This document shows, in pieces, positions 6,327 to 8,151 of a stretch of DNA of 8,151 nt. Position numbers and translations under genes: made by a program. Every line of letters starts with the position of its first letter. The first letter of the stretch is position 1. The notes below the pieces were generated by a model. It did no database searches, was not told the DNA's origin, and saw only the letters and a list, made by a program, of their open reading frames with translations. The stretch comes from Schaalia odontolytica (lineage in GTDB: Bacteria > Actinomycetota > Actinomycetes > Actinomycetales > Actinomycetaceae): assembly GCA_958415245.1 (NCBI GenBank), contig CATYYP010000071.1, positions 1 to 8,151 of the forward strand, given 5' to 3'.

Positions 6327-6518
6327 ATGAACGAGAGTAACGACGTGACGATGCGCGGCGAGAACGTCCCCGAGGCCATGGTTGCATCCGCTGTCGCCGC
6401 ACAGCCCGCCGCACCTGGCGGATCTCGCACTGCAACCACTGCCGCACCTGTTCCTCCCGCGCGGCGTCGGGGCTCAAAGCTGGCGCAGAAGCTTGATGAG
6501 AAGGAGCAGGGGCTCTGA
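6327..6518 (+). CDS. Small 63-residue protein of unknown function
   Basis: ATG at 6327 is preferred over the in-frame GTG at 6312, because GAAAGGA lies about six bases upstream and the same leader-plus-start arrangement recurs at 7178. The protein begins MNESNDVTMRGENVPEAM and has a middle rich in Ala, Pro and Thr. It ends in a charged segment, RRRGSKLAQKLDEKEQGL. There is no membrane segment or signal peptide, and I recognise no domain. After the TGA, the same frame continues for 25 codons and includes RAAAVALWCWFWG, a relic of the WWW tail. This may therefore be a shortened gene that once ended in a membrane tail. It begins 36 bases after the previous stop and could be co-transcribed with it. 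Confidence 0.5.
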   Translation: MNESNDVTMRGENVPEAMVASAVAAQPAAPGGSRTATTAAPVPPARRRGSKLAQKLDEKEQGL

Positions 6519-6529
6519 GGGTTTCAACC

Positions 6530-6580
6530 GCGCGCCGCGGCCGTTGCACTATGGTGCTGGTTCTGGGGTGCCCCGGTGTC
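6530..6580 (+). repeat. Repeat module, copy 2 (degenerate, internally deleted)
   Basis: CGCGCCGCGGCC is followed directly by GTTGCACTATGGTGCTGGT, then TTCTG and CCCCGGTG. Relative to copy 3 it lacks about 30 bases between the GC-rich block and the core, which keeps frame. Two substitutions separate its core from copies 1 and 3. TATGGT is at 6550-6555, 62 bases before the ATG at 6617. Confidence 0.7.
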
Positions 6581-6616
6581 TTCCCGAATGGAATAGAGGG
6601 CCGTTAAGGCGGCTCC

Positions 6617-7066
6617 ATGATCTGGAGGTTGCTTCAGTTGGATAGCGTGCTGTTACTTGTCGCCCCCATCCTCATTATTTTCCTTATCGCGCTGGCAATC
6701 GATGCTGGGGTAACGAAGAGGCGCGAGAGGAAGGCCGCCGAAGCGGCGGCGTGGGCCGCACAGGCCTACGGAGCTGGTTGGGATCCTCAAGGCGCACTGA
6801 GTGTCCAGAAACCACGCCGCGGCTCAAAGGTGGTGCGCTCCTGCGTCATTTTGGGATTCGTTATCCTGGGAAGCATCGTCTATTGGCCGCTGTTGGTGCT
6901 CCTGGTAGACCCTATTGTTTCGGGTGGCAATGCATCAGAAGCTGATGCTGGCCTTATGTTCCTGTTGTGCCTTATCTTCGTGGCTCCGTTCAGCCTTCTT
7001 GCCTTCCTGTTCGCCTTCATTGCACATCTCGCCGTCAAGGGTGCGGAGCGGAATCAGGGGTACTAA
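6617..7066 (+). CDS. Unknown multi-pass membrane protein, paralogue of 7178-7756
   Basis: A 149-residue protein with three predicted membrane helices, at about residues 8-29, 73-97 and 112-136. A charged, Ala-rich segment KRRERKAAEAAAWAAQA follows the first helix. The signature CVILGFVILGSIVYWPLL (76-93) and FVAPFSLLAFLFAF (121-134) is nearly identical to the C-terminal half of the protein at 7178-7756. LAID after the first helix is also shared. The two are clear paralogues, and this one lacks the longer N-terminus. I do not recognise the family. The ATG at 6617 has AAGGCGG about four bases upstream. Third-position G/C is lower than in the exporter or hydrolase genes, and codons such as ATT, TTA and GTA appear, which suggests rapid evolution or transfer. 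Confidence 0.78.
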   Translation: MIWRLLQLDSVLLLVAPILIIFLIALAIDAGVTKRRERKAAEAAAWAAQAYGAGWDPQGALSVQKPRRGSKVVRSCVILGFVILGSIVYWPLLVLLVDPIVSGGNASEADAGLMFLLCLIFVAPFSLLAFLFAFIAHLAVKGAERNQGY

Positions 7067-7070
7067 GACC

Positions 7071-7145
7071 GTCGACGCGCGCGCCGCGGCCCTGATGGTC
7101 GCCATGCTGGCCTCCGTTGTCGTTGCGCTATGGTGGTGGTTCTGA
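7071..7145 (+). pseudogene. Orphan copy of the WWW membrane tail (repeat module, copy 3)
   Basis: These bases encode VDARAAALMVAMLASVVVA followed by LWWWF and a stop. The product aligns with the C-terminal helix of the tail-anchored protein at 6003-6290. It is in a different frame from the gene just upstream, starts after that gene's stop, and has no ribosome binding site. It therefore looks like a 3' gene remnant left by duplication or recombination. The core GTTGCGCTATGGTGGTGGT (7122-7140) is identical to copy 1, including the rare CTA leucine codon. TATGGT (7129-7134) lies 44 bases before the next ATG, so the remnant may now act as promoter and leader of the gene at 7178. A 16-residue peptide from ATG 7094 is possible but unsupported. 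Confidence 0.6.
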
Positions 7146-7177
7146 GCCAACCCCGGTGGGTAGTGAAAGGATCTGAC

Positions 7178-7756
7178 ATGAGTGGTAACGAGGCCGTGAC
7201 AGCCGCTGACAGTGACTCTGCGCAGGGGAGTGCTCGCATCTCGGCCGACGGCAGTCAGAATCCTGAGCAGCGAGGCGGTACACTGCGACCGCAGAAGGAG
7301 AAACGCTGGGCTGCGACGTGCGCGAAGGTCGGCCTGGCGTTCACTGTTCTCCCCGTGTTGATTGGGCTTGGGCTGAATGCAGCACAGAGGGTATTGGATA
7401 GCGACTTCATGCCCTGGGAGGGCTTTCTCGTCCCGCTCTACATCCTTCCGATAGTCGGTATCATTCTGTTGATTCAATCGGCGGCTCTGGCCATTGATGA
7501 GCGGATAATGAGGGGCCGCAACGGGAACATTGCGCGCTTCTGCGTCATTCTGGGATTCGTTCTCCTCGGAAGTGTGGTCTACCTGCCGCTGTTAGCCGAA
7601 CTGATAGATGCCGTTAGCGGTCAGCGGGATGGCATGGGAAGCTGGATGGGCCTCTTTGCCATGTTCTTCGTCGCTCCGTTCAGTCTCCTTGCGTTCCTGT
7701 ACGCCTTCTTTGCGAAGGCCTCCCAGCGGGAAGATGAGAGAAAAAGGGGACGCTAA
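7178..7756 (+). CDS. Unknown four-helix membrane protein, paralogue of 6617-7066
   Basis: A 192-residue protein. ATG 7178 is preferred over the upstream in-frame start at 7130, because GAAAGGA lies about seven bases before it and the upstream codons belong to the repeat. Residues 1-45 are polar and likely disordered (beginning MSGNEAVTAADSDSAQGSAR). Four hydrophobic helices follow, at about 48-68, 82-106, 120-142 and 155-179, then a charged tail QREDERKRGR. FCVILGFVLLGSVVYLPLL (121-139) and FFVAPFSLLAFLYAFF (163-178) match the paralogue closely. The family is unrecognised. Its first codons resemble the start of the 63-residue gene at 6327 at DNA level (ATGARYG then a TAACGA block), so that gene's 5' end and this one share an ancestor. 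A membrane accessory or immunity role is possible but not shown. Confidence 0.8.
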   Translation: MSGNEAVTAADSDSAQGSARISADGSQNPEQRGGTLRPQKEKRWAATCAKVGLAFTVLPVLIGLGLNAAQRVLDSDFMPWEGFLVPLYILPIVGIILLIQSAALAIDERIMRGRNGNIARFCVILGFVLLGSVVYLPLLAELIDAVSGQRDGMGSWMGLFAMFFVAPFSLLAFLYAFFAKASQREDERKRGR

Positions 7757-7834
7757 CGGTCGTTGTTCCTGTGTGCCCTCCTCGCGCGCCTCTTCGAGAA
7801 GGGCAAAGAGAAGGATCAGGAGCGCTCAGGGTGA
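7757..7834 (+). pseudogene. In-frame coding-like relic after the 192-residue gene
   Basis: Past the TAA at 7754-7756 the same frame stays open for 25 codons to TGA 7832-7834 and reads RSLFLCALLARLFEKGKEK, then DQERSG. The last part resembles, at DNA level (about 20 of 24 bases), the end of the 63-residue gene (GAGAAGGA-CAGG near 6498-6510). It may be a leftover 3' end of a related small gene. Evidence is modest. Confidence 0.3.
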
Positions 7835-7849
7835 CTATGCACGTACCGC

Positions 7850-7880
7850 ACGAGGCAGCGTGAGGTTGCCCCGGCCTCGT
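7850..7880 (+). terminator. Weak hairpin after the small-gene block
   Basis: ACGAGGC (7850-7856) pairs with GCCTCGT (7874-7880) across a 17-base loop. The right arm lies inside GCCCCGGCCTCGTCC (7868-7882), identical to 15 bases of the strong hairpin at 5859-5896. It could be a decayed copy of that terminator. There is no T-run. Confidence 0.35.
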
Positions 7881-7884
7881 CCCC

Positions 7885-7924
7885 GGTGCGAGCACCCGTG
7901 CCTCCCGTCGGGCACAATGGACCC
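7885..7924 (+). promoter_or_regulatory. Candidate promoter and palindrome before the HAD gene
   Basis: CACAAT (7913-7918) is an acceptable -10 that would place the RNA start at about the ATG at 7925, giving a leaderless message; no Shine-Dalgarno sequence is visible. Upstream, GGTGC-GA-GCACC (7885-7896) is a perfect 12-base palindrome in the -35 region and could be an operator, though such short GC palindromes also arise by chance. Confidence 0.4.
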
Positions 7925-8151
7925 ATGATGACCCCCACTGACCCCGCGCTTTACGCGGGCGCCGACCTGCGCCTGGCCGCCGTCGACATGGACGGCACCC
8001 TGCTGGACGATGACAAGAACTTTCCGCCCGGCATGGACGAGCTGCTCGACCAGATGGACGCGCGCGGCGTCACCTTCGCGCCCGCGTCCGGCCGTCAGGT
8101 GTGGACCCTCATCGACATGTTCCCCGGGCGCCCCGGCATGACCGTCATCGG
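7925..8151 (+). CDS. HAD-superfamily (Cof-type) hydrolase, 5' part
   Basis: The frame is open from ATG 7925 (a second ATG follows at once, 7928) to the window edge, giving 75 codons of a gene that should run to about 260-290 codons in this family. Motif I is clear: AAVDMDGTLLDDD at residues 19-31, with nucleophile Asp21 and acid/base Asp23. Motif II is FAPASGRQ, with the Ser in place of Thr usual for Cof/YidA-type IIB phosphatases. These enzymes dephosphorylate sugar phosphates, flavin or pyridoxal phosphate in the cytoplasm; the substrate cannot be told from this piece. Motifs III and IV and the cap domain lie outside the window. Codon use returns to the strongly G/C-ended style of the left half, unlike the small genes before it. 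Confidence 0.92.
   Translation, partial: MMTPTDPALYAGADLRLAAVDMDGTLLDDDKNFPPGMDELLDQMDARGVTFAPASGRQVWTLIDMFPGRPGMTVI

Noticed and set aside
5920..6439. Competing frames on both strands across the 95-residue protein gene (5920-6315 plus, 5975-6439 minus)
   Set aside because: Arg/Pro-rich with no hydrophobic segment and no RBS; the 6003 frame has GGAGG, an upstream promoter and a clean C-terminal membrane helix.
6270..7140. The three-copy repeat as a CRISPR-like array or an insertion sequence end
   Set aside because: Copies are unevenly spaced with genes between them, not short spacers; no transposase or terminal inverted repeats are visible.
7130..7177. Upstream start (MVVVLSQP...) for the 192-residue membrane protein
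   Set aside because: It lies inside the repeat core with no RBS, whereas ATG 7178 has GAAAGGA at good spacing and matches the arrangement at 6327.

Overview
The window is high-GC DNA with strong third-position G/C, leaderless-looking starts and TAnnnT-type -10 hexamers. This fits an actinobacterium, and the gene content would suit an Actinomyces/Schaalia-like genome. That genus-level guess is an inference; nothing here fixes the species.

Left part (1-3639, all on the minus strand). Transcription runs leftward through four genes. First is a divergent S-adenosylhomocysteine hydrolase (AhcY) paralogue (2173-3639). Next is a chlorohydrolase/SAH-MTA-deaminase-type amidohydrolase (797-2089), then a small DUF985 cupin (294-743). 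Last is the 5' part of a gene for a short, charged, all-helical protein (1-149), which has a near-perfect ribosome binding site and leaves the window. The first two look like a nucleoside-thioether (SAH-type) salvage pair. However, the AhcY-like protein keeps the NAD site and the redox Lys/Asp pair while lacking three histidines of the canonical active site.

Middle (3640-5916, plus strand). A 104-base divergent intergenic region separates the AhcY-like gene from a two-gene ABC exporter of the FtsE/LolD + FtsX/MacB class (3744-4469 and 4466-5833, overlapping by ATGA). A perfect GC-rich hairpin (5859-5896) follows the permease. After it comes an AT-rich patch with a perfect 15-base palindrome and a 10-base-spaced direct repeat, lying just upstream of an extended -10 promoter.

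Right part (5917-7924, plus strand). This is a run of small, unrecognised, mostly membrane-associated genes: a tail-anchored 95-residue protein, a 63-residue soluble protein, and two related multi-pass membrane proteins of 149 and 192 residues. A DNA module containing GTTGCRCTATGGTGSTGGT occurs three times, before the second, third and fourth of these genes. In the first copy it encodes the Trp-Trp-Trp tail of the 95-residue protein. The other copies look like remnants of that tail, or like a duplicated promoter/leader. A 15-base direct repeat (5861-5875 and 7868-7882) brackets the block. This is the least explained part of the window and looks like a recombining small-gene locus.

Far right (7925-8151). 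The start of a Cof-type HAD phosphatase, running off the window, with a leaderless-looking ATG. No RNA genes, CRISPR arrays, transposases or origins were seen.
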